Origin: Syntrophaceae bacterium UBA6109 | Lineage (GTDB): Bacteria > Desulfobacterota > Syntrophia > Syntrophales > UBA6109 | DNA: 64,000 bases | Assembly (NCBI GenBank): GCA_002428445.1 | Contig: DIWJ01000024.1 | Span: 66,569-130,568, forward strand | Direction of reading: 5' to 3' | Notes under the pieces: model-generated | Seen by the model: the letters and a program-made list of their open reading frames with translations, nothing else | Databases searched by the model: none | What the model was told of the DNA's origin: nothing | Made by a program: the position numbers and the translations under genes | In this document: piece after piece, positions 1 through 10,123 of the stretch | Layout of the letters: each line of letters starts with the position of its first letter | Numbering within the stretch: the stretch's first letter is position 1

Positions 1-2
1 TC

Positions 3-302
3 GTGGACTGGAAATCCAACTTTCTCGGCATGGGCCGGCCGGATTATGCGAAGGAGGCATTGAGGGCGGAGATGCTCCGATCCCATTACTATCTGCAGTG
101 CGCCATCTACACACTTGCACTTCACCTCTACCTCGGATCGAGGATTCCGGATTACGATTACGATCGCCATTTCGGCGGGGCTTATTACCTCTTTGTCCGA
201 GGGATGGAACCCTCCTGGGGGGGAGATTCCGGTGTCTACCGGGAACGTCCGCCGCTTGCGGCCGTCGAACGGCTGGCCGCACTGACTCGGAAAGACGGGT
301 GA
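3..302 (+). CDS. recB: Exodeoxyribonuclease V beta subunit, C-terminal fragment
   Basis: The gene enters from the left edge, so only its last 99 or so codons are visible. They open with the nuclease-domain motif DWKSN, in which the Asp and Lys are active-site residues of the RecB/AddA-type nuclease. The family's closing signature follows: YYLQCAIYTLALHLYL, then HFGGAYYLFVRGM. RecB is the 3'-5' helicase/nuclease subunit of RecBCD, which processes double-strand breaks for recombination. The stop codon overlaps the region just before recD, so the two are surely co-transcribed. recC would be expected further left, outside the window. The start lies outside the window. Confidence 0.9.
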   Translation: MDWKSNFLGMGRPDYAKEALRAEMLRSHYYLQCAIYTLALHLYLGSRIPDYDYDRHFGGAYYLFVRGMEPSWGGDSGVYRERPPLAAVERLAALTRKDG

Positions 303-307
303 CCGGC

Positions 308-2203
308 ATGAATCCGCAGCTTCCTTTTACGAATGATTCTTCTCTGGACCGGCATTTTGCCCGGCTGATGTGCTCCCTGGAGGGCAGGGAAGATCCCGCC
401 CTGTACTTCGCGGCGGTTGCCGTCAGCCGCTATGGACGCGAAGGCCACATCTGCACCGATTTGGCCGAATGGGCGGGCAGAGAAATTCCCGATATCCCTT
501 TCCGGGAGGGGCGCCGAGCTCCCGATCTGTCCTCGTGGAGGGAATCCCTCCGGAAGAGCCGGGTCGTGGGAAGGCCGGGAGAATTCGCACCGATGATTCT
601 CGATGATGCCGGCCGGCTGTACCTGCATCGCTTCTGGAGGTATGAAAGGGATCTGGCGGTCCTTCTCCGCACGCGTCTGACCGCCTACCTTGCCGGAAGC
701 ACGCCGGACCTGAAACCGCCGGTTCCGTCCGCGTTGGTCCTGAAGCCCATATTGGAGCGGCTTTTTCCTGAACGGATTCCCGGGGCCCCGGATTTTCAAT
801 GGCTGGCGGCGCTTGCGGCCGCGGTATGCCCGATCTGCATTGTTTCCGGAAGTCCGGGCACCGGCAAGACGACGGCCGTGGCGAAGATGCTGGCCCTGTT
901 GCTGGAAGCTACGGGTCCGGAGCAGCCCCTTCGGATCGCTCTCGCCGCGCCTACCGGCAAGGCCGCAGGGCGCCTCGAACAGGCGCTGAGCCGCAGCCGG
1001 GACTCTCTGCCCTGCCCGGAGTGGGTTCGCGCAGCGATACCCGGCGGGGCGGCAACGCTTCATCGTCTGCTGGGGTTTTCGTACCGGACATCGCAGGTGC
1101 GCTACAGTCGAAGCCGTCCCCTGCCGACGGATGTCCTCGTGATCGACGAGGCGTCGATGGTGGATCTGCCGTTGATGGCGCGAACGATTGAGGCCCTTCC
1201 CCCGACGGCGCGGCTGATCCTCCTCGGCGACAAGGATCAATTGTCGTCGGTCGACGCCGGTGCAGTGCTGGGAGATATCTGCAACGCGGGGCCGATGAAT
1301 GTGATCTCCGCGGCCTTGGCCGGCTCCCTCGGAACCCTGGCCGCCGGGTTCCTGCCGGGGCAGCAAGGCGGCGCTGAGGCCATCGGGGACGGACTGGTCG
1401 AGCTGCGAAGGAATTTCCGTTTCCGCGCCGACAGCGGCATCGGCCTCCTCAGCGAGGCGGTGCGGCGGGGCGACCTAGAAAAGGCTCTTGCCTGCCTCGG
1501 GCCGGGATCGGACGGGGAGGTGCGATGGCGTGTTCCGCCTTCCCCGGAGGAATTCCCGTCGGCCCTGGGGGATGTGGTGCGGGAAGGTTTCCGGGACTAC
1601 CTGTCGGCGCTCCGGTCGCATGAGGACATCGGCACGGTTCTGCAGAGCCTGGAGCGGTTTCGCATCCTCTGCGCCGTCCGGCAGGGCCCTTGGGGCGTGG
1701 AGGCCGTCAATCTTGCCGTGGAACGAATTCTCCGCTCCGCAGGTCTTCTGGATGCCGGGGGGAAGCGTTACCCGGGTCGCCCGATCATGATCCTTCGCAA
1801 TGACTATGCGCTGGGTCTTTTCAACGGGGACACGGGCATCCTTATGGCGTCCCCGGAAGGAGAGGGAGCGGCCGGCCGGGATCTCAATGCGTATTTTCGC
1901 GATGACCGCGGGGCGGTGAGGAAGATCGATCCGCTGAGGCTGCCTGAGCATGAAACCGTATTCGCGACGACGGTGCACAAGAGCCAGGGATCGGAGTGCG
2001 AAAGGATCCTTTTTCTGATGCCCGACCGCGATTCGCCGCTCCTCACCCGCGAACTGGTCTACACCGCCCTGACCAGGGCCAGGCGGGAGGTCGAGGTGTG
2101 GGCCCGGGAAGAGATCTTGTCCGGCGCTATCTCGCGGAAGATCGACCGCCGCTCCGGTCTGGCCGATGCGTTGCGGGGCCCGTACCCGGAAGCCAGGGGC
2201 TGA
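308..2203 (+). CDS. recD: Exodeoxyribonuclease V alpha subunit (RecD helicase)
   Basis: RecD is the 5'-3' superfamily 1 helicase of the RecBCD complex. A Walker A loop (GSPGTGKT) lies near residue 181, the Walker B motif VIDEASMVD near 278, and the C-terminal helicase motifs TTVHKSQGSE and VYTALTRAR near 555-590. The protein is about 631 residues, close to the usual length for RecD. ATG 308 is chosen because it sits a few bases after the recB stop. A GTG at 299 overlapping that stop is an alternative. The reading frame stays open well upstream, but that part lies inside recB and is not expected to be translated. Confidence 0.93.
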   Translation: MNPQLPFTNDSSLDRHFARLMCSLEGREDPALYFAAVAVSRYGREGHICTDLAEWAGREIPDIPFREGRRAPDLSSWRESLRKSRVVGRPGEFAPMILDDAGRLYLHRFWRYERDLAVLLRTRLTAYLAGSTPDLKPPVPSALVLKPILERLFPERIPGAPDFQWLAALAAAVCPICIVSGSPGTGKTTAVAKMLALLLEATGPEQPLRIALAAPTGKAAGRLEQALSRSRDSLPCPEWVRAAIPGGAATLHRLLGFSYRTSQVRYSRSRPLPTDVLVIDEASMVDLPLMARTIEALPPTARLILLGDKDQLSSVDAGAVLGDICNAGPMNVISAALAGSLGTLAAGFLPGQQGGAEAIGDGLVELRRNFRFRADSGIGLLSEAVRRGDLEKALACLGPGSDGEVRWRVPPSPEEFPSALGDVVREGFRDYLSALRSHEDIGTVLQSLERFRILCAVRQGPWGVEAVNLAVERILRSAGLLDAGGKRYPGRPIMILRNDYALGLFNGDTGILMASPEGEGAAGRDLNAYFRDDRGAVRKIDPLRLPEHETVFATTVHKSQGSECERILFLMPDRDSPLLTRELVYTALTRARREVEVWAREEILSGAISRKIDRRSGLADALRGPYPEARG

Positions 2204-2227
2204 GAAGGAAATCCCCGCCCGAGGTCC

Positions 2228-4018
2228 TCAGGGTTTTCGGAGTCTTTCCTCCAGAGCCTTCAGTTCGTTCCACAATTCTTTCGGCATCCGGTCGCCGAAT
2301 TTCGCATAGTGCTGACGGATGCCGTCCAGTTCAGCAAGCCAGGCGTCCCGATCCACTTCGACCAGTTGCCGCATGTCGGATTCGGAGACCTTCAGCCCGC
2401 TCCGGTCGATGGCGTCCGGCGTCGGCAGATGTCCGATGGCCGTTTCCACGGACCGGCCGCCGCCGTCGGTGCGTTCAAAGATCCATTTGAGCACCCGGCT
2501 GTTCTCGCCGTATCCGGGCCAGAGCCACTTGCCTTCTTTCGTCTTGCGGAACCAGTTGACGTAAAAGATCTTCGGCAGTTTCGCCGTGTCCGCCGACCGG
2601 CCGATGGCCAGCCAGTGGGCGAAATAGTCCGCCATGTGGTAGCCGCAGAACGGGAGCATGGCAAAGGGATCGCGCCGGACTTCGCCGACCTTTCCCTGCG
2701 CGGCCGCCGTTGTTTCCGAACTGACGATGGAGCCGAGAAACGTGCCGTGCTGCCAATCGAAGGCCTGATGCACCAGGGGAACGACTCCCGGGCGGCGCCC
2801 GCCGAAAAGGATTGCGGAAATGGGTACGCCCCGGGGATCTTCCCAGGAGGCGTCGATCGCCGGACACTGGCTTGCGGGGGCGGTGAAGCGGGCATTCGCG
2901 TGCGCTGCCGTACGGCCGCAGCCGGGGAACCACTCCCGGCCGAGCCAGTCGATCAGGCGGGGCGGTTCCTCATTCGTCATCATCTCCCACCAGACGTCTC
3001 CGTCGGGCGTCATGGCGACGTTCGTGAAGATTGCGTTTCTCTGCAGGGTAAGCATGGCGTTGGGATTGGATTCCATGGACGTGCCCGGGGCGACGCCGAA
3101 GAATCCGGCCTCGGGGTTGATGGCATAGAGCCTCCCGTCGGCGCCAAATTTCATCCAGGCGATGTCGTCTCCCACGCATTCCACCTTCCATCCGGGAATC
3201 GTCGGAATCAGCATCGCCAGGTTCGTCTTTCCGCAGGCGCTCGGAAAGGCCGCGGCGAAATATTTCTTGATGCCGGACGGCGACGTGATGCCGAGAATCA
3301 GCATGTGTTCGGCCATCCATCCCGCGTCCCGTGCCATGACGGAGGCGATCCGGAGCGCGAAGCACTTCTTTCCCAGCAGGGCGTTTCCGCCGTAGCCGCT
3401 TCCGTAGGACCAGATCGCCCTTTCTTCCGGGAAGTGGACGATGTACTTGTTCTCCGCGTTGCAGGGCCAGGGGACGTCTTTCTGGCCGGGCGGCAGAGGC
3501 ATGCCGACCGAATGGAGGCAGGGAACGAACTCTCCGTCGGGGCCCAGGACATCAAGCACCGCCTTACCCATGCGCGTCATGATGCGCATGTTGCAGACGA
3601 CGTAGGGCGAATCGGTGATCTCAACGCCGATATGGGCGATCCGGGAGCCGAGGGGGCCCATGCTGAAGGGAATGACGTACATCGTCCGTCCCCTCATGGA
3701 TCCGTCGAAGAGCGCGGTCAACCGCCTTTTCATTTCCAGCGGATCGCACCAGTTGTTTGTGGGGCCGGCTTCTTCCCGGGTGCGGGAGCAGATGAAAGTC
3801 CTGTCTTCGACGCGCGCCACGTCGGCTGGATTCGAGCGGCAGAGATAGGAGTTCGGTTTTCGTTCCGAGTTGAGTTTGACGAAGGTGCCGGATTCCACCA
3901 TGCGCTCGCACAGGCGGCGATATTCCTCCTCCGTTCCGTCGCACCAGGCGACGGCATCCGGCTTGCACAGATCGGCGATCTCATTCACCCATTTGTTGAG
4001 TTTTGTATTTTTTGTCAT
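2228..4018 (-). CDS. pckG: Phosphoenolpyruvate carboxykinase (GTP)
   Basis: Interconverts oxaloacetate and PEP using GTP/GDP in the cytosol. In an anaerobe it can serve gluconeogenesis or the anaplerotic direction. The protein is about 596 residues, the normal size for the GTP class. Diagnostic motifs are the P-loop [12 protein letters not shown] near residue 260, carrying the hyper-reactive Cys, then [25 protein letters not shown] and NWFRK. The ATG at 4018 is preceded by GAGGA at good spacing. A much longer open frame continues upstream but has no family similarity and overlaps gph on the other strand. The gene converges with recD and diverges from gph. Confidence 0.95.
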   Translation of the reverse strand: MTKNTKLNKWVNEIADLCKPDAVAWCDGTEEEYRRLCERMVESGTFVKLNSERKPNSYLCRSNPADVARVEDRTFICSRTREEAGPTNNWCDPLEMKRRLTALFDGSMRGRTMYVIPFSMGPLGSRIAHIGVEITDSPYVVCNMRIMTRMGKAVLDVLGPDGEFVPCLHSVGMPLPPGQKDVPWPCNAENKYIVHFPEERAIWSYGSGYGGNALLGKKCFALRIASVMARDAGWMAEHMLILGITSPSGIKKYFAAAFPSACGKTNLAMLIPTIPGWKVECVGDDIAWMKFGADGRLYAINPEAGFFGVAPGTSMESNPNAMLTLQRNAIFTNVAMTPDGDVWWEMMTNEEPPRLIDWLGREWFPGCGRTAAHANARFTAPASQCPAIDASWEDPRGVPISAILFGGRRPGVVPLVHQAFDWQHGTFLGSIVSSETTAAAQGKVGEVRRDPFAMLPFCGYHMADYFAHWLAIGRSADTAKLPKIFYVNWFRKTKEGKWLWPGYGENSRVLKWIFERTDGGGRSVETAIGHLPTPDAIDRSGLKVSESDMRQLVEVDRDAWLAELDGIRQHYAKFGDRMPKELWNELKALEERLRKP

Positions 4019-4153
4019 ACGGTCATCCTCGCTGAAGAAAAGATTCTTGCGGAAGGGTGATACGTACCCGCTGGAAGGACCACTGTCAAGGCAAAAGAGG
4101 CATTGAAATTGACGGGTCGCTCCGCTATAGGTTTCCTGAAGAGGTGCGCAAAC

Positions 4154-4798
4154 ATGAAGAATGTGGATTTGATGATTTTCGATCTCGACGGTACGCTGGC
4201 CAACTCGGGCAGGGACATCGCCCGTTCGGCCGTGCATACCCTCGAAACGCTGGGCCTGCCTGCTCTGCGGGAGGATAAGATTCTGACCTTCGTCGGCAAC
4301 GGCCTGGGAAAACTCGTGGAAAGAGCGCTCGGCCCCGCCCATCAGCGCCTGATGGATCAGGCCATGGAAATATTCCTTGCACACTATGATCAACACATGC
4401 TGGACACGACCGGTCTGTACCCGGGCATTGAGCAGATCCTCGCCCATTACGGCGCGAAGAGGAAAATCGTTGTAACGAACAAGAAGATCGGGTTCGCAGA
4501 ACGAATCCTCGAGGGGCTGGGCATTGCCGATCGGTTCGAGCGGATTCTCGGAGAAAACAGCACGCCCTATATGAAGCCGGATGCGCGTCTCATGGAAGCC
4601 GTTCTGGAAATCTTTCCGGAGAAGAGGGAACGGACCGTCGTGATCGGAGACGGGATTGCGGATATCCGCTTTGCGAAGAACGCCGGGGTTCTCAGCTGCG
4701 CCTATCTGAATGGTCTTACGCCCAGGGAGTTGCTTCTGGGCGAAGGCCCCGACATCGTTTACGAGCATCCGCAGGATCTTCGGGAACTGCTTGCATGA
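4154..4798 (+). CDS. gph: HAD-family phosphatase, phosphoglycolate phosphatase-like
   Basis: A haloacid dehalogenase-fold phosphatase of about 214 residues. The nucleophile motif FDLDGT (Asp10 and Asp12) is followed by a helical cap, motif II VVTNK, and the metal-binding motif GDGIADI with the Asp residues intact. The Gph type removes the phosphate of 2-phosphoglycolate, formed for example during repair of oxidised DNA ends. Assignment within the HAD superfamily by sequence alone is only moderately secure. ATG 4154 follows a GAGGTG and directly precedes the conserved [14 protein letters not shown] start. Its stop overlaps tilS by four bases (ATGA), indicating translational coupling. Confidence 0.82.
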   Translation: MKNVDLMIFDLDGTLANSGRDIARSAVHTLETLGLPALREDKILTFVGNGLGKLVERALGPAHQRLMDQAMEIFLAHYDQHMLDTTGLYPGIEQILAHYGAKRKIVVTNKKIGFAERILEGLGIADRFERILGENSTPYMKPDARLMEAVLEIFPEKRERTVVIGDGIADIRFAKNAGVLSCAYLNGLTPRELLLGEGPDIVYEHPQDLRELLA

Positions 4799-6294
4799 GA
4801 AGCGAAAGAGGCGGAAAGGGGACCGGAGCGCTCGCGGCTCATCCCGTAGTGTCGAGGGTGAGAGGAACAATCCTGCGGCATCGGATGCTGGCCGGGGGCG
4901 AAACGACCGTCGTTGCCGTATCCGGGGGACCGGACTCGATGGCCCTCTTGAAGGTTCTCGATCATCTGCGGGAAGAACTGGCTGTGCGGATCGTGGTGGC
5001 TCATTTCAATCACGGACTGCGCGGCGAGGAGGGGGCTCGGGACGAAGAATTCGTCCGAAAAGAGGCAGGGCAGATGAATCTGGCCTTTGAATGCGGACGG
5101 GCCGATATCCCGCGCCTTCTTCCGTCATCGGGGCGATCGACCGAAGACTTGTGCCGTCGCATGAGGTATGATTTCCTGTGTGACGTCGCCGGCCGGCGCG
5201 GGGCGCAGAGGATCGCACTCGGTCACCACCTTCACGATCAGGCAGAAACGGTGCTGATGAATCTCCTCCGGGGAAGCGGACCTCGGGGCCTGAAGGGCAT
5301 GCAGCCGATGCGGAACACGCTGATGATCCGGCCGCTGCTCGAACTGGGCCGCGACGAAATCCTCCGCTTTGTCGAGGAGTGCGGCATCGAGTACGTCCGC
5401 GATTCATCGAACGTCTCCGAACGGTTCCTGCGAAATCGCTTGCGGAAATCGTTGATTCCGGAGATGCGGCGCTTCAACCCCAGGCTGGACGTTACTCTGG
5501 TCAAAACGGCAGAGATTCTCCGGAACGAGGATGCCTATCTCCAGACGATCGTCGAGGAGCGGCTTTGCGAGTGGGGGATTCCCCGGGAAGCGAAGACATT
5601 TCAGGTGTCTGTCGATGCCCTCCGGTCGCTCGATCCGGCGCTGGGAAATCGGATTCTGAAGGAACTGCTGGAAAGAATGACGCCGGAAGGAACGGGGATC
5701 GCCTACGCGCACGTCCTGGCGGTTGCGAGGATGATCTCGAGGGATGATCCGTCCGGCGAAATATCTCTGCCGAACCGGATCGTCGCACGCCGGGACTTTT
5801 CGAAAAAGATCCTTATCCTGAAGAAAAGCGAGCGCGGAAAAAAAGGAGGGGAGGGGAACGTCAGGTCTTCCTTTGAGTTTTGTGTCCAGCCCCCGGCGGT
5901 CGTGGCCATCGATGACATCGGCGCCGCGCTGCATTTCTCCTGGGCCGAGAGGGAAGGGATGGATTTTTCCATCGCGGGCCGCGCCTATATGGATGATGGC
6001 CGCATCGAGTATCCCCTTGTCGTGCGCAATCGCAGATCTGGAGATCGATTTCAACCTTTCGGCATGGCGGAGCATAAGAAGCTGAAGGATTTCTTCATCG
6101 ATGTGAAACTTCCGAGAGAGAGGAGGGACGAGGTACCGCTCGTCGCCGATCAGAAATCGCTTCTATGGGTGGCGCCCTGGCGCCTCAGCGAAAGGGTAAG
6201 GATTACCGGAACGACACGGCGGATTCTCATGGTGGAAATAAAGCGCAGAAATGATTTGAAAAACGAAAGACCTTATTGTATTGACTCCGATTAA
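4795..6294 (+). CDS. tilS: tRNA(Ile)-lysidine synthase
   Basis: TilS attaches lysine to C34 of the AUA-reading tRNA-Ile, changing both its decoding and its charging. The N-terminal PP-loop motif SGGPDS occupies residues 43-48. It is followed by the expected HFNHGLRG and [19 protein letters not shown] segments of the ATP-pyrophosphatase domain. The C-terminal substrate-binding domain contains [15 protein letters not shown] and LKDFF. At 499 residues it is a full two-domain enzyme. It is coupled to gph by an ATGA overlap and followed by ftsH about 100 bases on, a gene order frequent in deltaproteobacteria and Firmicutes. Confidence 0.93.
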   Translation: MRSERGGKGTGALAAHPVVSRVRGTILRHRMLAGGETTVVAVSGGPDSMALLKVLDHLREELAVRIVVAHFNHGLRGEEGARDEEFVRKEAGQMNLAFECGRADIPRLLPSSGRSTEDLCRRMRYDFLCDVAGRRGAQRIALGHHLHDQAETVLMNLLRGSGPRGLKGMQPMRNTLMIRPLLELGRDEILRFVEECGIEYVRDSSNVSERFLRNRLRKSLIPEMRRFNPRLDVTLVKTAEILRNEDAYLQTIVEERLCEWGIPREAKTFQVSVDALRSLDPALGNRILKELLERMTPEGTGIAYAHVLAVARMISRDDPSGEISLPNRIVARRDFSKKILILKKSERGKKGGEGNVRSSFEFCVQPPAVVAIDDIGAALHFSWAEREGMDFSIAGRAYMDDGRIEYPLVVRNRRSGDRFQPFGMAEHKKLKDFFIDVKLPRERRDEVPLVADQKSLLWVAPWRLSERVRITGTTRRILMVEIKRRNDLKNERPYCIDSD

Positions 6295-6390
6295 GCTTTT
6301 TCAGAGGAGACTCCTCTGGCGGTTCCGGGCCAAAAGGCGAGAGCAGAATGCCGGGAATCGATGGGCCGCGAGGCTGCAAGGAGAAAAGGA

Positions 6391-8226
6391 TTGAATCCAT
6401 TACAGAAGAACATTGCGCTCTGGCTGGTGATCAGTCTCGTTTTTGTGATGTTGTATCACCTGTTTAACCAGCCCAAGGGTGTCCAGGACAGCATCATCTA
6501 CAGCGAATTTATCTCCCATGTGGAAAAGGGCCAGGTTTCGGAGGTCACGATCCAGGGCGAGAGTATTCACGGAAAATTCACTGACGGAAGAAGCTTCAAG
6601 ACTTACTCCCCAAAGGACGCCGGGGTTGTGACGCTCCTCAAGGACAGGGGGGTCCGGATCTCTGCGAAGCCCCTGGACGATTCTCCCTGGTACATGACGC
6701 TTCTCGTTTCATGGTTCCCCATGCTCTTTCTGATCGGCGTCTGGATTTTCTTCATGCGCCAGATGCAGTCCGGCGGCGGGAAGGCGATGTCCTTCGGCAA
6801 GAGCCGTGCGCGTCTCATGACCGACAAAACGAAGAAAGTCACTTTCGAAGACGTTGCCGGCATCGACGAGGCGAAGGCTGAACTGGAAGAAGTGATCGAT
6901 TTTCTGCGGGATCCGAAGAAGTTCACCCGGCTGGGCGGTCGTATCCCGAAGGGGCTGCTGCTTGTAGGCCAGCCCGGGACGGGAAAGACCCTTTTGGCGA
7001 GGGCGATCGCAGGCGAGGCCGGCGTTCCCTTCCTGAGCATCAGCGGGTCCGATTTTGTCGAGATGTTTGTCGGCGTCGGGGCATCGAGGGTGAGGGACCT
7101 GTTTACGCAGGGTAAGAAACATGCGCCCTGCATCATCTTCATTGATGAGATTGACGCCGTGGGCCGCCACAGAGGCGCAGGCCTCGGCGGAGGCCACGAT
7201 GAACGCGAACAGACGCTGAACCAGCTTCTCGTCGAGATGGACGGGTTCGAATCCAATGAGGGCGTGATCCTTGTCTCCGCAACGAATCGTCCGGATGTTC
7301 TGGACCCCGCGCTGCTGAGGCCGGGACGTTTCGACCGCCAGGTCGTCGTACCGCTTCCGGACGTCAAGGGCAGGGAGATGATCCTGAAAGTGCATACGCG
7401 CAACGCGCCCCTCGCAGCGGACGTCGACTTCGGTGTCATCGCCCGCGGGACACCGGGTTTTTCGGGCGCCGATATCGAGAATCTCGTCAACGAGGCGGCT
7501 CTCTATGCGGCCCGCCTGAACAAAGACACGGTCGATCTGTCGGATTTTGAATTTGCGAAGGACAAGGTCATGATGGGCGCTGAGCGCCGGAGCATGGTCA
7601 TCAGCGATCTGGAAAAACGCAATACCGCCTATCACGAATCCGGGCATGCCCTCGTCGCAAGGCTTTTGCCGGGCAGCGATCCCATCCACAAGGTCACGAT
7701 CATTCCCCGCGGACGGGCTCTCGGAGTCACACAGCAGCTGCCGATCGATGAAAAACATACGTATCCGAAGAAATATCTCATCATCAACATCTCGATCCTG
7801 CTGGGAGGACGGGCTGCGGAAGAACTCGTCCTTCACGATTTCACCACCGGCGCCGGCAACGACATCGAACGTGCCACGAATATGGCCCGGAAGATGGTTT
7901 GCGAGTGGGGCATGAGCGAGGTGATGGGACCGCTGAGTTATGGAAAGAAGGAAGAGCAGGTATTCCTGGGCCGCGATTTCATGACCCACAAAGACTACAG
8001 CGAACAGACCGCGCAAAAGATTGACGAAGAGATCTCGCGAATCGTTTCGGAAGCCTACCGCGAGGCAAAGAGGCTCTTGACGGAACACCTGGAAATCCTT
8101 CACAGGATCGCCGCTGCCCTCCTGGAGAAAGAGGTCTTGAACACGGCCGAACTCGACGACATCATCCGCGGATGTCAACAGCAGGTCCTGGAGTTCGGAC
8201 CGGGCAACGCACAAGAGGCGTCTTGA
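6391..8226 (+). CDS. ftsH: ATP-dependent zinc metalloprotease FtsH
   Basis: Membrane-anchored AAA+ protease that degrades misassembled membrane proteins and selected regulators. Two membrane segments lie near residues 7-25 and 100-122, with a periplasmic domain between them. Then come the Walker A loop GQPGTGKT near 193, Walker [10 protein letters not shown], the second region of homology ending RPGRFDRQ, and the zinc site HESGH near 415. The start is taken as TTG 6391, because AAGGAG sits seven bases upstream and the family normally begins close to KNIALWL. An in-frame ATG at 6361 adds ten residues and is the alternative. About 611 residues. Confidence 0.95.
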   Translation: MNPLQKNIALWLVISLVFVMLYHLFNQPKGVQDSIIYSEFISHVEKGQVSEVTIQGESIHGKFTDGRSFKTYSPKDAGVVTLLKDRGVRISAKPLDDSPWYMTLLVSWFPMLFLIGVWIFFMRQMQSGGGKAMSFGKSRARLMTDKTKKVTFEDVAGIDEAKAELEEVIDFLRDPKKFTRLGGRIPKGLLLVGQPGTGKTLLARAIAGEAGVPFLSISGSDFVEMFVGVGASRVRDLFTQGKKHAPCIIFIDEIDAVGRHRGAGLGGGHDEREQTLNQLLVEMDGFESNEGVILVSATNRPDVLDPALLRPGRFDRQVVVPLPDVKGREMILKVHTRNAPLAADVDFGVIARGTPGFSGADIENLVNEAALYAARLNKDTVDLSDFEFAKDKVMMGAERRSMVISDLEKRNTAYHESGHALVARLLPGSDPIHKVTIIPRGRALGVTQQLPIDEKHTYPKKYLIINISILLGGRAAEELVLHDFTTGAGNDIERATNMARKMVCEWGMSEVMGPLSYGKKEEQVFLGRDFMTHKDYSEQTAQKIDEEISRIVSEAYREAKRLLTEHLEILHRIAAALLEKEVLNTAELDDIIRGCQQQVLEFGPGNAQEAS

Positions 8227-8239
8227 AAACCCGCTATCC

Positions 8240-9445
8240 ATGCAATATCGTCTGAACTGCATTCGCCCCGAATCTTCGGCAGAAGCCGTCGAACTCCTCC
8301 GGGAGATCGGTACGGATCCGTACGGCATCGAGGCCATGGTGCCGAAGATGCAGCATCTCTGTGTCCGGATCGAGGCGGTGGAATGCAAAGTCGCCAACAT
8401 CATCAAACAGGAAATGCTTTCGCTGGGCGCTGATGCGGCGGTGTCGAGAGGGGCGGTCGATTGCAGCGCGCCGCACAGCGACGTCGTCCTGATGGGAACA
8501 CGCAAACAGATCGAACGCTTTGCTGAGAAGATCGCATTGCAGCCCTTCGGACTGGCGGACATCTCGCAAACCCTGAAGAGACTGACGGGAAATCTGGCGC
8601 TGGAGTCCTGGACGCTGAAGACCAGCCGGCGAACGATGAAGTTGGGGACCCCTGTCCAGGTCATGGGCATCGTCAACGCAACCCCCGATTCCTTTTCGGA
8701 CGGCGGACGGTTCCGGTGCGCGGAGGAGGCCGTTGAAGGCGCCCTCTCGATGATTGCCGCCGGCGCCGATTGGATCGACGTCGGCGGCGAGTCCAGCCGG
8801 CCCGGTTCGCAGCCGGTTCCGCTGGAGGAGGAATTGAGGCGCGTGCTCCCCGTGATCCGCGGAATTGTCGCGCAGAGCGGACACCCGGTATCGGTGGATA
8901 CCTGCAAGGCCGAAGTGGCGAAGCAGGCTCTCGCGGAAGGGGCGGAAATGGTCAACGACATCAGCGCGCTGCGGTTTGACGCGGGCATGGCGGAGGTCGT
9001 TCGCAAGGCCGGAGCCGCGGTCGTTCTCATGCATATGCGGGGAACCCCGGCGGACATGCAGTCGGGGGATCTGTCGTATACATCCGTTCCGGGAGAGATC
9101 GTCCGTTTTCTCGAGGAAAGAGTGGCCGCTGCCGTCTCGCTCGGCCTCGAGAGGGAGGGGATCGTCGTCGATCCCGGCATCGGCTTCGGCAAGAGCCGCG
9201 AGGACAATCTGAAGATTCTCCGCCGCCTTCGCGAATTTCAACAGATCGGCCGGCCGGTTCTGACAGGCGTGTCGCGGAAGTCGTTCATCGGCCAGATCAC
9301 CGGCGGAGAGCCGGCCCAGAGGGTTGAAGGTACAGCGGCCGCCGTCTGCGCGGCGGTTCTTCATGGTTCTCAAATCGTGCGCGTCCACGACGTCAGAGAG
9401 ATGGTGAAGGTCGTGCGGGTGGCGGAAGCGATCGCCCGTCATTGA
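8240..9445 (+). CDS. folP: Dihydropteroate synthase with N-terminal extension
   Basis: Condenses p-aminobenzoate with dihydropterin pyrophosphate in folate synthesis. The catalytic core begins near residue 137 with VMGIVNATPDSFSDGG. It continues with the pterin-binding segment DVGGESSRPG, then VDPGIGFGK and GVSRKSF. The first 130 or so residues form a separate domain absent from the short enzyme of Escherichia coli. Its function is not visible from motifs. The ATG lies 14 bases after the ftsH stop, so the two are co-transcribed. The TGA stop overlaps a possible TTG start of tsaE. Confidence 0.92.
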   Translation: MQYRLNCIRPESSAEAVELLREIGTDPYGIEAMVPKMQHLCVRIEAVECKVANIIKQEMLSLGADAAVSRGAVDCSAPHSDVVLMGTRKQIERFAEKIALQPFGLADISQTLKRLTGNLALESWTLKTSRRTMKLGTPVQVMGIVNATPDSFSDGGRFRCAEEAVEGALSMIAAGADWIDVGGESSRPGSQPVPLEEELRRVLPVIRGIVAQSGHPVSVDTCKAEVAKQALAEGAEMVNDISALRFDAGMAEVVRKAGAAVVLMHMRGTPADMQSGDLSYTSVPGEIVRFLEERVAAAVSLGLEREGIVVDPGIGFGKSREDNLKILRRLREFQQIGRPVLTGVSRKSFIGQITGGEPAQRVEGTAAAVCAAVLHGSQIVRVHDVREMVKVVRVAEAIARH

Positions 9446-9981
9446 CGAGGGAACCCGCGGGTGCCGGGAGGACCGTGAACGTGGAATGGAAGCGCGAGAG
9501 AATCCGGGAGGATGCGATCGATGAGAAGATCGTCATTCGCAGTACCTCTCCCGAGGAAACCCGCGGCCTGGGGATGATCCTTGGCTCGATCCTGGAGAAG
9601 GGCGACATCGTCGCCCTCGCGGGAGATTTGGGAAGCGGCAAGACGGCGCTGTCACAGGGAATTGCACTGGGACTGGACGTGCCGGCGGGATATGCCGTAA
9701 CCTCTCCAACTTTCACACTGATGAATGAATACCCTGGCCGCATTCCGCTTTACCACCTGGATCTGTATCGGCTCTCCGGCGAAGGGGATCTGGCGGATCT
9801 TGGATATGAAGAATATTTTTACGGTGAAGGGGTAACGGTGATCGAATGGTCGGAGAAGATCCTCGACATCCTGCCCGACGGTTCGTGGCGCATCCATCTT
9901 TCTCACATCGGTGAAGAAGAGAGGGAAATCGAAATCCGCGGGCGTGCGGATTGCCTGCCGAGACTGACGGCGCTGCTGTGA
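9442..9981 (+). CDS. tsaE: tRNA threonylcarbamoyladenosine biosynthesis ATPase TsaE
   Basis: Small P-loop ATPase that works with TsaB and TsaD to make the universal t6A37 modification on ANN-reading tRNAs. Walker A is [11 protein letters not shown] near residue 61. The family signature [11 protein letters not shown], then LYHLDLYRL and VIEWSEK, follows in order. As written the gene starts with TTG 9442 inside the folP stop. GTG 9475 and GTG 9481 are alternatives, the latter nine bases after GGAGG and probably the true start. That would trim 13 residues and give a length nearer the family norm of about 150-165. Confidence 0.9.
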   Translation: MTREPAGAGRTVNVEWKRERIREDAIDEKIVIRSTSPEETRGLGMILGSILEKGDIVALAGDLGSGKTALSQGIALGLDVPAGYAVTSPTFTLMNEYPGRIPLYHLDLYRLSGEGDLADLGYEEYFYGEGVTVIEWSEKILDILPDGSWRIHLSHIGEEEREIEIRGRADCLPRLTALL

Positions 9982-10123
9982 CGGAAAGCATGGGGCGGGC
10001 CCTTCGCCTCCGGCAGACGGCAGGTCGGTGACGGCAGAGAGCGTGCATCCCCCCGGGCGGGATTTGCCGAGAGCGGCGCGGAAACGGGAGATTTTATTGT
10101 CGGAAAGAGGGAGGGAAGTTAAA

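Noticed and set aside
4019..4870. A long N-terminal extension of pckG
   Set aside because: The frame stays open but overlaps gph, and the family start with a good ribosome-binding site is at 4018.
6302..6318. A terminator hairpin upstream of ftsH
   Set aside because: CAGAGG/CCTCTG forms a hairpin, but a GC-rich sequence and no T run follow, and ftsH is probably co-transcribed with tilS.
6709..9207. An 832-codon minus-strand open frame
   Set aside because: It runs antisense to ftsH and folP, has low-complexity Arg/Ser/Pro-rich translation and no ribosome-binding site. It is a by-product of GC-rich codon use.
9982..10123. A lysine riboswitch ahead of lysC
   Set aside because: The gap is only about 140 bases and I could not find the conserved multi-helix junction elements.
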